The notes under the pieces are model-generated. The model saw only the letters and a list, made by a program, of their open reading frames with translations, was not told where the DNA came from and ran no database searches. A stretch of 64,000 bases of DNA from Litorilituus lipolyticus (GTDB lineage: Bacteria > Pseudomonadota > Gammaproteobacteria > Enterobacterales > Alteromonadaceae). Location: positions 62,001 to 126,000 of the forward strand of contig NZ_SAWY01000027.1 in assembly GCF_006439335.1 (NCBI RefSeq). The letters are read 5' to 3'. Shown one piece after another: positions 9,972-18,800 of the stretch. Numbering within the stretch: the stretch's first letter is position 1; each line of letters starts with the position of its first letter. A program made the translations under genes and the position numbers.

Positions 9972-10559
9972 ATGTGGACAATACCTAATCAAATAACACT
10001 TTTTCGGATCATCTTGATCCCTATCTTCCTGTTGGTTTTCTATCTTCCTCTTTCTTGGAGCAATTTTGGTGCTTTTGCCGTTTTTTGGACGGCATCGGTA
10101 AGTGATGCTTTAGACGGTTATTTGGCAAGGAAACTAAACCAGTCTTCATCCTTTGGTGCTTTTATTGACCCTGTTGCTGATAAGTTAATGGTGGTAGCAG
10201 CACTTGTTATGATAGCTCAGGATTATCAATCATGGTGGGTTTCAATTGCTGCAATCATTATGATTTCTAGAGAGGTTTTTATTAGCGCTTTACGCGAGTT
10301 TATGTCTTCACGTGGTAAACGCGATGTAATCGCAGTATCGAATATGGGGAAATATAAAACTGCAGCGCAAATGCTCGGTATTATGGGGCTTATTTGGCAG
10401 CCAAATTATGATATCCCGTTAATCTTCTTCAAATTACCCCATGAAGTCATTAATTATGCGGCTTACTTTTTCTTTGTCGTCGCAACTATTTTAACGGTAT
10501 CTTCTTTAATAAGTTATTTTAAAGCTGCTTGGCCGGAGTTAAGAGAGCAAAAAAGCTAA
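9972..10559 (+). CDS. pgsA: CDP-diacylglycerol--glycerol-3-phosphate 3-phosphatidyltransferase
   Basis: Integral membrane enzyme that makes phosphatidylglycerophosphate, the first step to phosphatidylglycerol and cardiolipin. The CDP-alcohol phosphotransferase motif D-G-x2-A-R-x8-G-x3-D-x3-D is complete (DALDGYLARKLNQSSSFGAF, then IDPVADK). N-terminus MWTIPNQITLFRIILIPIFL is the family hallmark, and several hydrophobic spans follow. It lies 47 bp after uvrC, as in many gammaproteobacteria, and precedes the tRNA array. Confidence 0.95.
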   Translation: MWTIPNQITLFRIILIPIFLLVFYLPLSWSNFGAFAVFWTASVSDALDGYLARKLNQSSSFGAFIDPVADKLMVVAALVMIAQDYQSWWVSIAAIIMISREVFISALREFMSSRGKRDVIAVSNMGKYKTAAQMLGIMGLIWQPNYDIPLIFFKLPHEVINYAAYFFFVVATILTVSSLISYFKAAWPELREQKS

Positions 10560-10657
10560 GCAATTATCTAGGAACAATTGAATTAAGTTGATTTTAGCTA
10601 AAAAATCAGCAAATAACTCGCTTTTTGACCAGTCGAAATAAAAAAAGAATTTAAGGG

Positions 10658-10685
10658 TTGACTGGAAAATATTTCGATGTAGAAT
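10658..10685 (+). promoter_or_regulatory. Sigma70 promoter of the first tRNA unit
   Basis: TTGACT (10658-10663), a 16-bp spacer and TAGAAT (10680-10685) followed by a GC-rich stretch, 34 bp before the first tRNA-Gly. GC-rich discriminators are typical of stringently controlled stable RNA promoters. Confidence 0.75.
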
Positions 10686-10719
10686 GCGTTTCCGTTGACA
10701 GGGTAGTCAACTAAGTGAA

Positions 10720-10795
10720 GCGGCTGTAGCTCAGCTGGTAGAGCATCACGTTGCCAACGTGAATGTCACGAGTTCGAGTCTCGTTAGCCGCTCCA
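10720..10795 (+). tRNA. tRNA-Gly(GCC), copy 1
   Basis: 76-nt cloverleaf with acceptor GCGGCTG / TAGCCGC, anticodon loop TTGCCAA (anticodon GCC) and T-arm GTTCGAGTC, ending with encoded CCA. Sequence is identical to the three other Gly copies in this array. Confidence 0.97.
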
Positions 10796-10855
10796 ATAAC
10801 TTCTTGTTAAACAAGGAGTAACAAGGATATACCTCAACTCGGTTGTTGATAAAAT

Positions 10856-10929
10856 GGCGGGTTGGCAGAGTGGCTATGCAGCGGATTGCAAATCCGTGGA
10901 CCTCGGTTCGACTCCGGGACCCGCCTCCA
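10856..10929 (+). tRNA. tRNA-Cys(GCA)
   Basis: 74-nt tRNA with acceptor GGCGGGT / ACCCGCC, anticodon loop TTGCAAA (anticodon GCA), T-loop GGTTCGACTCC and encoded CCA. It lies 60 bp after the first tRNA-Gly and only 4 bp before tRNA-Leu, so they share a precursor. This Gly-Cys-Leu order is common in gammaproteobacteria. Confidence 0.97.
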
Positions 10930-10933
10930 TTTT

Positions 10934-11020
10934 GCCCGGGTGGTGGAATTGGTAGACACAAGGGATTTAAAATCCCTCGCTTGTAAGAGCGTGACGGTTC
11001 AAGTCCGTCCCCGGGTACCA
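10934..11020 (+). tRNA. tRNA-Leu(UAA), copy 1
   Basis: 87-nt class II tRNA with a long variable arm, anticodon stem-loop AGGGATTTAAAATCCCT (anticodon TAA), T-arm GGTTCAAGTCC and encoded CCA. Two further identical copies follow downstream. Confidence 0.97.
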
Positions 11021-11060
11021 TTTCATCAACATTCAGTTGAGATTTAAGGCATGTTCCTAG

Positions 11061-11089
11061 TTGTTAAAGTATATATTTTACGCTAGAAT
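11061..11089 (+). promoter_or_regulatory. Promoter of the second tRNA unit
   Basis: TTGTTA (11061-11066), a 17-bp spacer and TAGAAT (11084-11089), followed by GCGCGC. The -10 and GC-rich discriminator match the promoter upstream of the first unit (TAGAATGCG in both), so the tRNA array has at least two start points. Confidence 0.7.
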
Positions 11090-11140
11090 GCGCGCTTCTT
11101 TTTAGTGTACTAGGAAGAGTGTTCATAGTTTAAGTGATCT

Positions 11141-11216
11141 GCGGCTGTAGCTCAGCTGGTAGAGCATCACGTTGCCAACGTGAATGTCACGAGTTCGAGT
11201 CTCGTTAGCCGCTCCA
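11141..11216 (+). tRNA. tRNA-Gly(GCC), copy 2
   Basis: 76-nt tRNA identical to copy 1, anticodon GCC, encoded CCA. It begins about 50 bp after its own promoter. Confidence 0.97.
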
Positions 11217-11268
11217 ATCTTTTTGGCAAAAGTTTGGCGAATCACTAAAAAAGTATAGCTCTTATGAA

Positions 11269-11344
11269 GCGGCTGTAGCTCAGCTGGTAGAGCATCACGT
11301 TGCCAACGTGAATGTCACGAGTTCGAGTCTCGTTAGCCGCTCCA
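11269..11344 (+). tRNA. tRNA-Gly(GCC), copy 3
   Basis: 76-nt tRNA identical to copies 1 and 2, anticodon GCC, encoded CCA. With tRNA-Leu copy 2 it forms the first of two tandem Gly-Leu units. Confidence 0.97.
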
Positions 11345-11415
11345 ATTAATAAGATATTACTAAGTAGGTACCAAGCTTACTATAAAAATACTATCCTCTA
11401 TCATTAGATAGCAAT

Positions 11416-11502
11416 GCCCGGGTGGTGGAATTGGTAGACACAAGGGATTTAAAATCCCTCGCTTGTAAGAGCGTGACGGTTCAAGTCCGTCCCCGGGTAC
11501 CA
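11416..11502 (+). tRNA. tRNA-Leu(UAA), copy 2
   Basis: 87-nt tRNA identical to copy 1 with anticodon TAA. Its upstream spacer (AAGTAGGTACCAAGCTTACT and onward, ending CATTAGATAGCA) recurs nearly unchanged before tRNA-Leu copy 3, showing that the Gly-Leu segment was duplicated in tandem. Confidence 0.97.
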
Positions 11503-11529
11503 TTTCTATCTGTTGAGGAACTCTACGAA

Positions 11530-11605
11530 GCGGCTGTAGCTCAGCTGGTAGAGCATCACGTTGCCAACGTGAATGTCACGAGTTCGAGTCTCGTTAGCCG
11601 CTCCA
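11530..11605 (+). tRNA. tRNA-Gly(GCC), copy 4
   Basis: 76-nt tRNA identical to the other Gly copies, anticodon GCC, encoded CCA. First member of the second tandem Gly-Leu unit. Confidence 0.97.
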
Positions 11606-11663
11606 AATTTCCAAACATATTTATTTTAACTTAGCGCTTGTTGTTAATTAATATCGATATGAA

Positions 11664-11716
11664 GTAGGTGCCAAGCTTACTTTAAAAATTACTATCCTCT
11701 ATCATTAGATAGCATT
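11664..11716 (+). repeat. Second copy of the duplicated spacer before tRNA-Leu
   Basis: Near-identical copy of the segment at about 11363-11415 (GTAGGT[A/G]CCAAGCTTACT, then ACTATCCTCTATCATTAGATAGCA). It marks a tandem duplication of the Gly-spacer-Leu unit; the spacer of the second copy is 40 bp longer (111 against 71 bp). Confidence 0.8.
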
Positions 11717-11803
11717 GCCCGGGTGGTGGAATTGGTAGACACAAGGGATTTAAAATCCCTCGCTTGTAAGAGCGTGACGGTTCAAGTCCGTCCCCGGGTA
11801 CCA
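11717..11803 (+). tRNA. tRNA-Leu(UAA), copy 3
   Basis: 87-nt tRNA identical to the other Leu copies, anticodon TAA, encoded CCA. Last intact gene of the array. Confidence 0.97.
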
Positions 11804-11865
11804 TCACTATTTTAAAATTCTGACTTAACACCCTGACACTATTAAATAACTTGCTAAAGCATCTT

Positions 11866-11944
11866 GCCCTATAATTGGTAGACGCTAAATTACAATCAAT
11901 TTAAAATCCCTCGTTTATAAGCGTGTAAAGATTCAAGCTCCTTT
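11866..11944 (+). pseudogene. Decayed tRNA-Leu(UAA) copy
   Basis: Clear remnant of the neighbouring tRNA-Leu: GCCC, ATTGGTAGACGC, the anticodon-arm 3' half TTTAAAATCCCTCG, TTATAAGCGTG and ATTCAAGCTCC can be aligned in order. The acceptor stem, the 5' half of the anticodon stem and the encoded CCA are gone, so it cannot fold as a tRNA. Confidence 0.75.
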
Positions 11945-11998
11945 TTAAAAGGAGGAATTTAAATAATTATAATTGCTTGGTTTACGAAGGGGGAAAAG

Positions 11999-12769
11999 TT
12001 AAGGGGTGATCCCATATTTATTTAAAACGTTTTTGAATTCACCTGACTCAATGAGTTTATTTAATAGCTCATTTATTTTACTGACAGAGGGAGAAATATT
12101 ATTTCTCACTAAAACGGTGTGCTTATATGTTTGATCCATCTTATCTGAAATTAATAATTTAGCCCTCGCTGATGGGTTTTCTAATAAAAATCTGTCTAAA
12201 TAAGATTTAGTAACAATGGCGATATCCATTCGATTTAATAACACTAATTGAATATTCATTTTTTCATCGGTAGAAAGGTGAATGTTGAATTTAGAACGTA
12301 AGAAGTTTGGCTCTGAATTAAAATCAGCAAATTGATAATGGTAACCTAACATAGCTGAAATGGATTTGTTGTTGAGGTTAGCAAAATAATCTTGATTTTT
12401 AGCTTTGTCTTTCAAGGCGATAAAAACCTCACCACCAGTAAGAAAAACTTTTGATGCCTCAATAGGGGCCTTTTGCCAACCCCAAAGCATACTTTCAAAG
12501 AATAGAACATCAAATTGTTTTTGCTCAAATGCTATGTATCTTCTTCGAGCACTTGTTAAGACAAAACTAAAATGAAATTCACTCTGAATTTTATTAAGTG
12601 ATTTAAGAAGGTCAAGTGTAATGCCTGACGGCTTGCCTTGTTCATTTTTTTCTACAAACGGTGGGAAAATATAACCACCGACTAAAACTTGCTCGGCTGC
12701 TGAAAGCTTAGCAATAGAAAGTAATAGAAAACACTGTAGTAAAATTATTTTTTTTAACATCAACGTCAT
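11999..12769 (-). CDS. Periplasmic solute-binding protein, family 3 (SBP_bac_3-like)
   Basis: 256-residue exported protein: N-terminal signal peptide (KKIILLQCFLLLSIAKLSAA), then a bilobed binding-protein pattern with GGYIFPPFVEKNEQGKPSGITLDLL, as in family 3 amino-acid binding proteins. No ABC permease or ATPase gene is adjacent, so it is an orphan. Such orphans in Alteromonadales are often annotated as transporter substrate-binding proteins and may work with distant transporters or sensors. The ligand cannot be told from the sequence. It lies 39 bp downstream of the deaminase gene and may share its transcript. Confidence 0.75.
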   Translation of the reverse strand: MTLMLKKIILLQCFLLLSIAKLSAAEQVLVGGYIFPPFVEKNEQGKPSGITLDLLKSLNKIQSEFHFSFVLTSARRRYIAFEQKQFDVLFFESMLWGWQKAPIEASKVFLTGGEVFIALKDKAKNQDYFANLNNKSISAMLGYHYQFADFNSEPNFLRSKFNIHLSTDEKMNIQLVLLNRMDIAIVTKSYLDRFLLENPSARAKLLISDKMDQTYKHTVLVRNNISPSVSKINELLNKLIESGEFKNVLNKYGITP

Positions 12770-12808
12770 TTTTTATGATGAATAGTGGTATTAAGTTCTT
12801 GAGTCAAT

Positions 12809-13246
12809 TTATTCGCCTATATCTTCATCCCACAACTTAGGGTTTTGCTCAATAAAGGATTCCATTAGTTGGTAACACTCATTATTGTCTTCAATTACAA
12901 GCTCCACGCCACGAGATTTGAGATACGCTTCAGGCCCTTGGAATGTTCTATTTTCTCCTATCACTACTTTAGGTACCCCATAAAGTAGTATTGCACCACT
13001 ACACATATCACAAGGTGATAAGGTGGAGTAGAGCGTCGCACGTTGATAATCACTAGCTTTTAGCCTACCTGAGTTTTCTAAGCAATCCATCTCTGCATGC
13101 AAAACTGAACTACCTTTTTGCACTCTTTGGTTATGTCCTCGACCAACAATTTTTCCATCTAATACGAGAACAGATCCAATGGGGATGCCACCACTTTTCT
13201 TACCTTGTTTAGCTTCATTTATTGCTGCTTGTAAAAACTTATCCAT
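12809..13246 (-). CDS. Cytosine deaminase, Fcy1 (yeast) type
   Basis: Zinc deaminase with HAE (VLHAEMDCLENSGRL) and PCxxC (TLSPCDMCSGAILLYG) motifs. It resembles Saccharomyces Fcy1 more than bacterial CodA or TadA: GGVPIG/GGIPIG, GRGHN.R.QKGS, LENSGRL, LYSTLSPCDMC.GAI, and the C-terminal WDEDIGE against yeast WFEDIGE. It should convert cytosine to uracil for pyrimidine salvage in the cytosol. ATG 13246 (MDKFLQ) is chosen because GGAG lies 6 nt upstream; ATG 13258 would add four residues and has a weaker site. Confidence 0.85.
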   Translation of the reverse strand: MDKFLQAAINEAKQGKKSGGIPIGSVLVLDGKIVGRGHNQRVQKGSSVLHAEMDCLENSGRLKASDYQRATLYSTLSPCDMCSGAILLYGVPKVVIGENRTFQGPEAYLKSRGVELVIEDNNECYQLMESFIEQNPKLWDEDIGE

Positions 13247-13399
13247 AAAGGTCTCCATTTTATCACCCTAATAAGTATAGACACATTGCAGAAAAGGTGT
13301 AAAAAATAGTTATTAATTATAGATAAAACAATAAACTAAGCTTAATAGGAAGATTATTGTTATCAAGTTGTTTATATATTTACTTCTCTGCTACAAATT

Positions 13400-14314
13400 T
13401 CATGCTTTAATGTAGTCACGATTCTGTTTACTGGACAATAAATCGATAAAGCCTCTAACTCTTGGAGAAAGATACTTTTTACTAGGATAGACAACATAAA
13501 CGCTAATAATAGGTTTTTTATAATCTTCAAACAGTGTTACTGCTGTTGCTAGCGTGTCATTATCAAGACAAAACTCTGGTAAACGGCAAATACCGTTACC
13601 ATCTTGCATCATAGCTAATTGCATTTGGGCATTATTAGATAATATCGCCTGATTTACCTCAACCTGTATGTTGTCTCCTGTAAGTGATTGGTAATGCCAA
13701 CGACTTGGTCTTTTCATGTTGGCATAACAAATACAAGAATAATCTGCTAATTCTAGTGGGCTTGTAGGTTTGCCATATTTCTCTATGAATCCTTTTGATG
13801 CAAGAGTAAATGCTTCACATTGATAGATTTTTTTACATATTAGGCTGGATTCTTCAAGTTGACCTGTTGCTCTAATAGCAAGGTCATAACCTTCTTGGAT
13901 AACATCAATATGCCGATCATTTAAATCTAACTCTAGTTCTACTTGAGGATAAAGTTGAGCGTATTGAGATATAATTGGCTGTAATTGCTTAGTACCAAAC
14001 GCAACAGGGCAGCTTATACGCAAGCGGCCTTTAGGGGCAACATGGCTTTGAGTCATCATACCCAACGCGTTTTCGGCATCAGAAACGAGCTGCTTACACT
14101 GCTGAAAATAAATTTCTCCCTCTGCAGTTAAGCTGATAGAGCGAGTCGTTCTTTGAAGTAACCTTAAGCCTAAGCGAGCTTCTAACTTGTTTATTTCTTT
14201 ACTGATGTAGGATGTTGAGTGACCCGTCGATTCTGCGGCAGCTGAAAAACCTTTGTGCTTTACAACTTGACAAAAAATTACGACACCATCAAATAGTTTT
14301 GTATTAAGAGTCAT
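13400..14314 (-). CDS. LysR-family transcriptional regulator
   Basis: 304-residue LysR regulator: N-terminal winged helix-turn-helix (FDGVVIFCQVVKHKGFSAAAESTGHSTSYISKEINKLEARLG), then a substrate-binding domain starting near residue 92 (PKGRLRISCPVAFGTKQLQP). It is divergent from the FMN-reductase gene at 14439 with 124 bp between starts, the classic arrangement of a LysR protein and its target. The region between contains TTACTGACTAGTAATGTA, a partial inverted repeat that could be the operator. The inducer is unknown. Confidence 0.9.
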   Translation of the reverse strand: MTLNTKLFDGVVIFCQVVKHKGFSAAAESTGHSTSYISKEINKLEARLGLRLLQRTTRSISLTAEGEIYFQQCKQLVSDAENALGMMTQSHVAPKGRLRISCPVAFGTKQLQPIISQYAQLYPQVELELDLNDRHIDVIQEGYDLAIRATGQLEESSLICKKIYQCEAFTLASKGFIEKYGKPTSPLELADYSCICYANMKRPSRWHYQSLTGDNIQVEVNQAILSNNAQMQLAMMQDGNGICRLPEFCLDNDTLATAVTLFEDYKKPIISVYVVYPSKKYLSPRVRGFIDLLSSKQNRDYIKA

Positions 14315-14438
14315 ATGGAAAAAGTGATTCTATATTCGCCCTATTAATTATTACTGACTAGTAATGTACACTAAACCTTATTGAAAAGGCAGAGTTTTTA
14401 TTGCGAAATTACTGTCACATTATGAATAGGGGATATTT

Positions 14439-14960
14439 ATGAAAGTTTTAACATTTGCAGCAAGTAACAGTAAAAAATCAATTAACAAACAGTTAGCTAT
14501 ATATGCTACTTCATTAATAGAAGATGCTGAGGTAGAAGTATTAGATATTAATGATTTTGAAATGCCAATATACAGTCAAGATAGAGAAGAAGAGTTAGGG
14601 ATACCTGAAAAGGCTAAATTATTTTATAGTAAAATTGCGTATGCAGATGCCATTGTTGTTGCTTTTGCTGAGCATAATGGCTCCTATACTGCGGCATACA
14701 AGAACTTATTTGACTGGACATCAAGAATTGATATGAAGGTATATCAAAACAAACCAATGATCTTATTAGCAACATCACCAGGGCCAGGAGGTGCATCTAG
14801 TGTGCTAACTTCTGCTGTGAACTCCGCACCATTTTTTGGCGCTGATGTAAAAGCCAGTTTATCAATACCAAGTTTTTATGATAATTTTGACGTTATACAG
14901 CAAGAGTTTTTAAACGCTGAGCTGTTAAATCAATTAAAAAGAGCAGTAAGTCAATTATGA
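14439..14960 (+). CDS. NADPH-dependent FMN reductase family protein
   Basis: 173-residue flavodoxin-fold reductase. Residues 4-14 (LTFAASNSKKSIN) form the phosphate-binding loop; VVAFAEHNGSYTAAYKNLFDW is the conserved P-E-Y-N/H-G-S-type FMN-binding loop of this family, and ATSPGPGGASSVL follows. It probably reduces quinones, azo compounds or flavins in the cytosol with NADPH. The divergent LysR gene is its likely regulator. It ends 19 bp from the convergent oxygenase gene. Confidence 0.85.
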   Translation: MKVLTFAASNSKKSINKQLAIYATSLIEDAEVEVLDINDFEMPIYSQDREEELGIPEKAKLFYSKIAYADAIVVAFAEHNGSYTAAYKNLFDWTSRIDMKVYQNKPMILLATSPGPGGASSVLTSAVNSAPFFGADVKASLSIPSFYDNFDVIQQEFLNAELLNQLKRAVSQL

Positions 14961-14979
14961 TAACTAAGGGAGTAATGCT

Positions 14980-15675
14980 TTATCCTGTATAGATTTTATT
15001 GGCAGGATTAAATAGAACCCATGAGGTAAGTACGTATTTATCGCTTGATACAGGTATATTTCCCCTATGGGTATGAGTAAAACCACAAGGGGCTATAACC
15101 ATAGTGCCAGTAGTGGGCTTTATGCTTCTGTTCTGATAATAAAAGTCAGTTTCACCACCTTCATCGACGTCATTTAAATAGATTAGGAATAGTAATACCC
15201 TATGCAATGCGTTGTTGTGTTCTGGCTGAGGGTATATTTCTGAGTGCCAATAACTGTAGTTTCCCTTTTTAACATCATACTTTTGGGCATTAATAGGTGC
15301 TAACCTAAATAAATAACGTAATAAGTTTAATGCATTGGGTTTGCCAACCTCATCAAAATTATCTTCAGTCAGTATTACAGGTTGTTGAGTTTTAGGGTGG
15401 TTCAGTGTAATTGAAATACCACTTATCAAACTAAAGAAATATTTACAAACATAGTCAGTAATATGTTTAGTGCAAGCCTGAGTTATGACTTGAAGGTCAT
15501 CTCGAAATTCAGGAGTCTTGTTTAAATAAATATCGTGGCTGAATTTCTTAGTCATATCGATACCGCCACCTGTTTGCCCGTGTGACTTATTTGGGTTCTT
15601 TTCAAACTTTTGTATAAAGTTTTTGCAGAACTCTTCTGATAAGGCATTTGGGTATAATTCAATGAAGTCAGTCAT
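14980..15675 (-). CDS. 2-oxoglutarate/Fe(II)-dependent oxygenase (prolyl 4-hydroxylase type)
   Basis: 231-residue protein with the double-stranded beta-helix features of prolyl-hydroxylase-like oxygenases. Iron ligands appear as HSE (YWHSEIYPQPEHN; usually HxD) and a distal His in GFTHTHRG, followed by KYVLTSWVLF with Lys as the likely 2-oxoglutarate ligand. LLFLIYLNDVDEGGETDFYY is the typical core. The substrate is unknown; the start MTDFIELYPNALSEEFCKNFI resembles other stand-alone bacterial enzymes. Monocistronic; a terminator lies upstream, belonging to the protease gene. Confidence 0.85.
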   Translation of the reverse strand: MTDFIELYPNALSEEFCKNFIQKFEKNPNKSHGQTGGGIDMTKKFSHDIYLNKTPEFRDDLQVITQACTKHITDYVCKYFFSLISGISITLNHPKTQQPVILTEDNFDEVGKPNALNLLRYLFRLAPINAQKYDVKKGNYSYWHSEIYPQPEHNNALHRVLLFLIYLNDVDEGGETDFYYQNRSIKPTTGTMVIAPCGFTHTHRGNIPVSSDKYVLTSWVLFNPANKIYTG

Positions 15676-15731
15676 ATTTTATCTTTTGTATTGAGTGTGA
15701 ATAGCTTAAGTATTATTTGATTTCAAAATAA

Positions 15732-15760
15732 AAAGTCTAACTAGCGTGTAGTTAGACTTT
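15732..15760 (-). terminator. Terminator of the secreted protease gene
   Basis: A 12-bp perfect stem (AAAGTCTAACTA / TAGTTAGACTTT) with loop GCGTG and a T-rich run on the minus strand, 54 bp after the protease stop codon. Confidence 0.85.
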
Positions 15761-15814
15761 AATGAATGAAGGGGCTAACTTAAAAGCCACTTCATTTTTA
15801 CAGAATGATATGTG

Positions 15815-18800
15815 TTACTTCACGACTGTTGTTTTACGACGTAGACCTGCAACTAACATCAATAGCACTGCAGCAAAGCCAATACTACCACCAGAAGATT
15901 TCTTGGTTTCTTCTACAGGAGTAGGGTACATACAGCTACCGTCATCTTTGTTTGCATTTGCAACATAGTTAGATGCCGAAGAGTCAGTACAGCCTAGCTC
16001 AACCCCGTCAGAATTAACCGTTAACTTGAAGCTTGTGCTTGCTTTGTCCATTGGGTTTTCAATATCAGCAACTGTTATTGTTACCATTGTTTCACCATGG
16101 AAGTTAGCATCAGGCATGATTGTAACCGTTGAACCTGAATTATGACTTGAAGCACTACCTGTAACATTGTCACCAGAAATAATGATTTCGTTTACTGTAG
16201 TTAATTCAGAGTTATCAGCATAATAAACAGAAATATCAACTGATTCGTTCTCATCAACTTCAACATCGCTAATCATAGTAATGTCGATGTTTGATGGTGT
16301 CATTAAGGTGTGGGTCATATTGAAATCACTCATACCATCAACAGAACTTGTTGCTGTCATTACTTGGTCAGTACCAATTGCATCTCGACTAACTTTAGTC
16401 CAAATAGTTACTTCAAACTGTGAAGACTCAGGACCATAGTAATCAAAACAAACTACTAAACCATCGTGAATTTTTTGCTCTAAGTTATCATAGGCAAAGC
16501 TATTCCCCATATAACCACCTGAAATAGGTCCACGAGAGTAAATAGGTCCTCTAAAACCTTGTAAACCTATTGAACCACGACCATCTTGGCTGCCAAAGTC
16601 AATATTGTCATAAGCATAGTAAAGCTCATGTTCACCTTTACCGTGGCGAGTATTCACATTGAAAATCACTTCAAAATCAAAGCGGTCATCTTTTTCTTCC
16701 CACTTATAAGGACGTCCTGGCAATGAGTAATCACGGCCTGCTGAAGTATATGAACGTGCATTATCGTATTCGATAATCCCCCAACCAGTTTGTGTGCTCG
16801 CTAATGAAATACCGGAAGTTTCCTTATAAGTGTTTTTCAACGGCACACTCATAATGTCAGATGCCATGCCTGGGCTAACCGAGCGCCACATAGGCCCCAT
16901 AGATTCATAAGGGAACGAGTCATATGGGAAGTTAAAGTGATATGGCCAGAAAGTTGGTTGAGCCCATAAATCCATCAAACCGTTACCACGTAAGCTAATT
17001 GCGTTTTCAGGAGAAACGTTCAACTTATCGGAATTGTTATATAGATGGAACGAATCATAACGACCGTTAAAGATTGAAGCGACGGGAATAACTAAGCCAT
17101 CACGCCAATAAATGTTGTTATCCGCAGGTCTACCGTATTCATCTTCACCCGTTTTAAAGCCACTAAAAATGGCAGGGAAGTTAAACTCTTCTAAATCAAC
17201 ATAACCGCCAGGGTTGCTGTTGCCAAAGTTTGGCATACGACACATTTCATCTTCAACATTAGTTGACATAATGTAGCTAGCTTTAATATTTGCTGTATTA
17301 GGCTGAGTACCAGAGATAGTTACTACGTTACCTTCAATTGAAATATCTTCAACGATATCGCTTGAAGCCATTACATCATCGGCAGAAAAGCTTAACCCTT
17401 CAGGCATGTTCGCTGTGATCGTAAAGCTACGATCTGCACCTGTATCATTAGGCTGTACTTCAAAGGTATAAGGTATGACATCACCTGCTCGCGCTTTAGT
17501 TTGAGTCACATCTAAGTGCACATCATCTTGGCCACGTTCAAGCTTAAAGGAAACTTTACCTACATTACCGGCATTAACTTCAGAAGTACCAAAATCAAGC
17601 ATAGAGTAATAAAGATCGCCTTCCATCATATCTGGCAAGTTATAACTCAGTGTTGCACTTACTGTGTCTTCACCGTTGGTTGGCTCTACAGCTAATGACA
17701 TTTCACTAGATTCTTTATCCGTCACAACTGCAATAGCATAACTAAATACTTCATCAGCTAAATCTGGATACTTAGGCGTTGTACCATTTAATTTACCGCT
17801 GTTATAAAATACAGCCCAGTATTCACCTTCTTCTGGATTGTTAATATTACAGAAATTATTAAACATAATGTGATTTGACACACACAATATTTCTTCAAAT
17901 GGGTCTGCTTTACCATTGCCGTTATAGTCTTTACCAACGTAAACGAGGATATTACCTACATCAAAGCTCTGGTCAAGCTGTGATTCAACAGTCCCTTGTG
18001 ATTCAACTATTAGACGTTTGGCATTGGCAGGCACCGAGATCATTTCAATATGAGTTGCTTCGTCAAGTCGCTCTGACATGGGAATAGTTTCATCTGAGTT
18101 CATGCTCCAAGGGAACCACTTATCATCATCTTTAGGCAATGCAATTGTTTTTACATCGGCTTTAACTGGAGCATAAACTCGTGTGTATGGCGCATCTAAT
18201 GCAGGTAATTCGATATCATTAAATTGAAAGCTACCTTCATTGCGATGAGCAACAGCGCGTAAACGGGCCGGCATAGCATTTTTGCTAAACTTAAACGCTA
18301 ATGGTAAATGTGCTTCACTGCTGGCTCCTGTTATTTCAGTTAAAATAACATCAGAATGTAATTCAACTTCGGCATTAGAGAATAAGTCTTGGGTATCCAT
18401 GATAGATGCCTCAAAAACTACCGTTTGTGACTCTCCTTTGCTTAAAGTGAATGTACTTGGCGTTGCTTTAATATTTACACCATTTTGAGCTGTTTGGTTA
18501 CGTACATCGAAGTTCCAGTTAACAACATCGGCATGATCTATTTCCCAGCTACCATCTTTTGTTGCTTTGAAAGTACGGGTCCATTGACAGATAGGCTTAC
18601 ATTCAAAGTTAACTAACTGTGGTATGTTTAACCTATGTACTTGACCACCATTACCAGGGTTAGCAGCACGAAAGTTTTCAACGCTTTCATCCATGATTAG
18701 ACCTGTGTCGATAGCTTCAGCCACATTAATGCGACCTGCACCTGCTCGGTAAATAAAGGCATCGGCAACATCGCCACCGTTTTCATTTAAGCGACGATAT

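Noticed and set aside
10746..11634. Open reading frames on both strands through the tRNA array
   Set aside because: They are translations of tRNA sequence and spacers; repeated peptide strings reflect the repeated tRNAs, not proteins.
10720..11803. Regularly spaced direct repeats resembling a CRISPR array
   Set aside because: The repeats are 76-87-nt tRNA genes with intact cloverleaf folds and no cas genes nearby.
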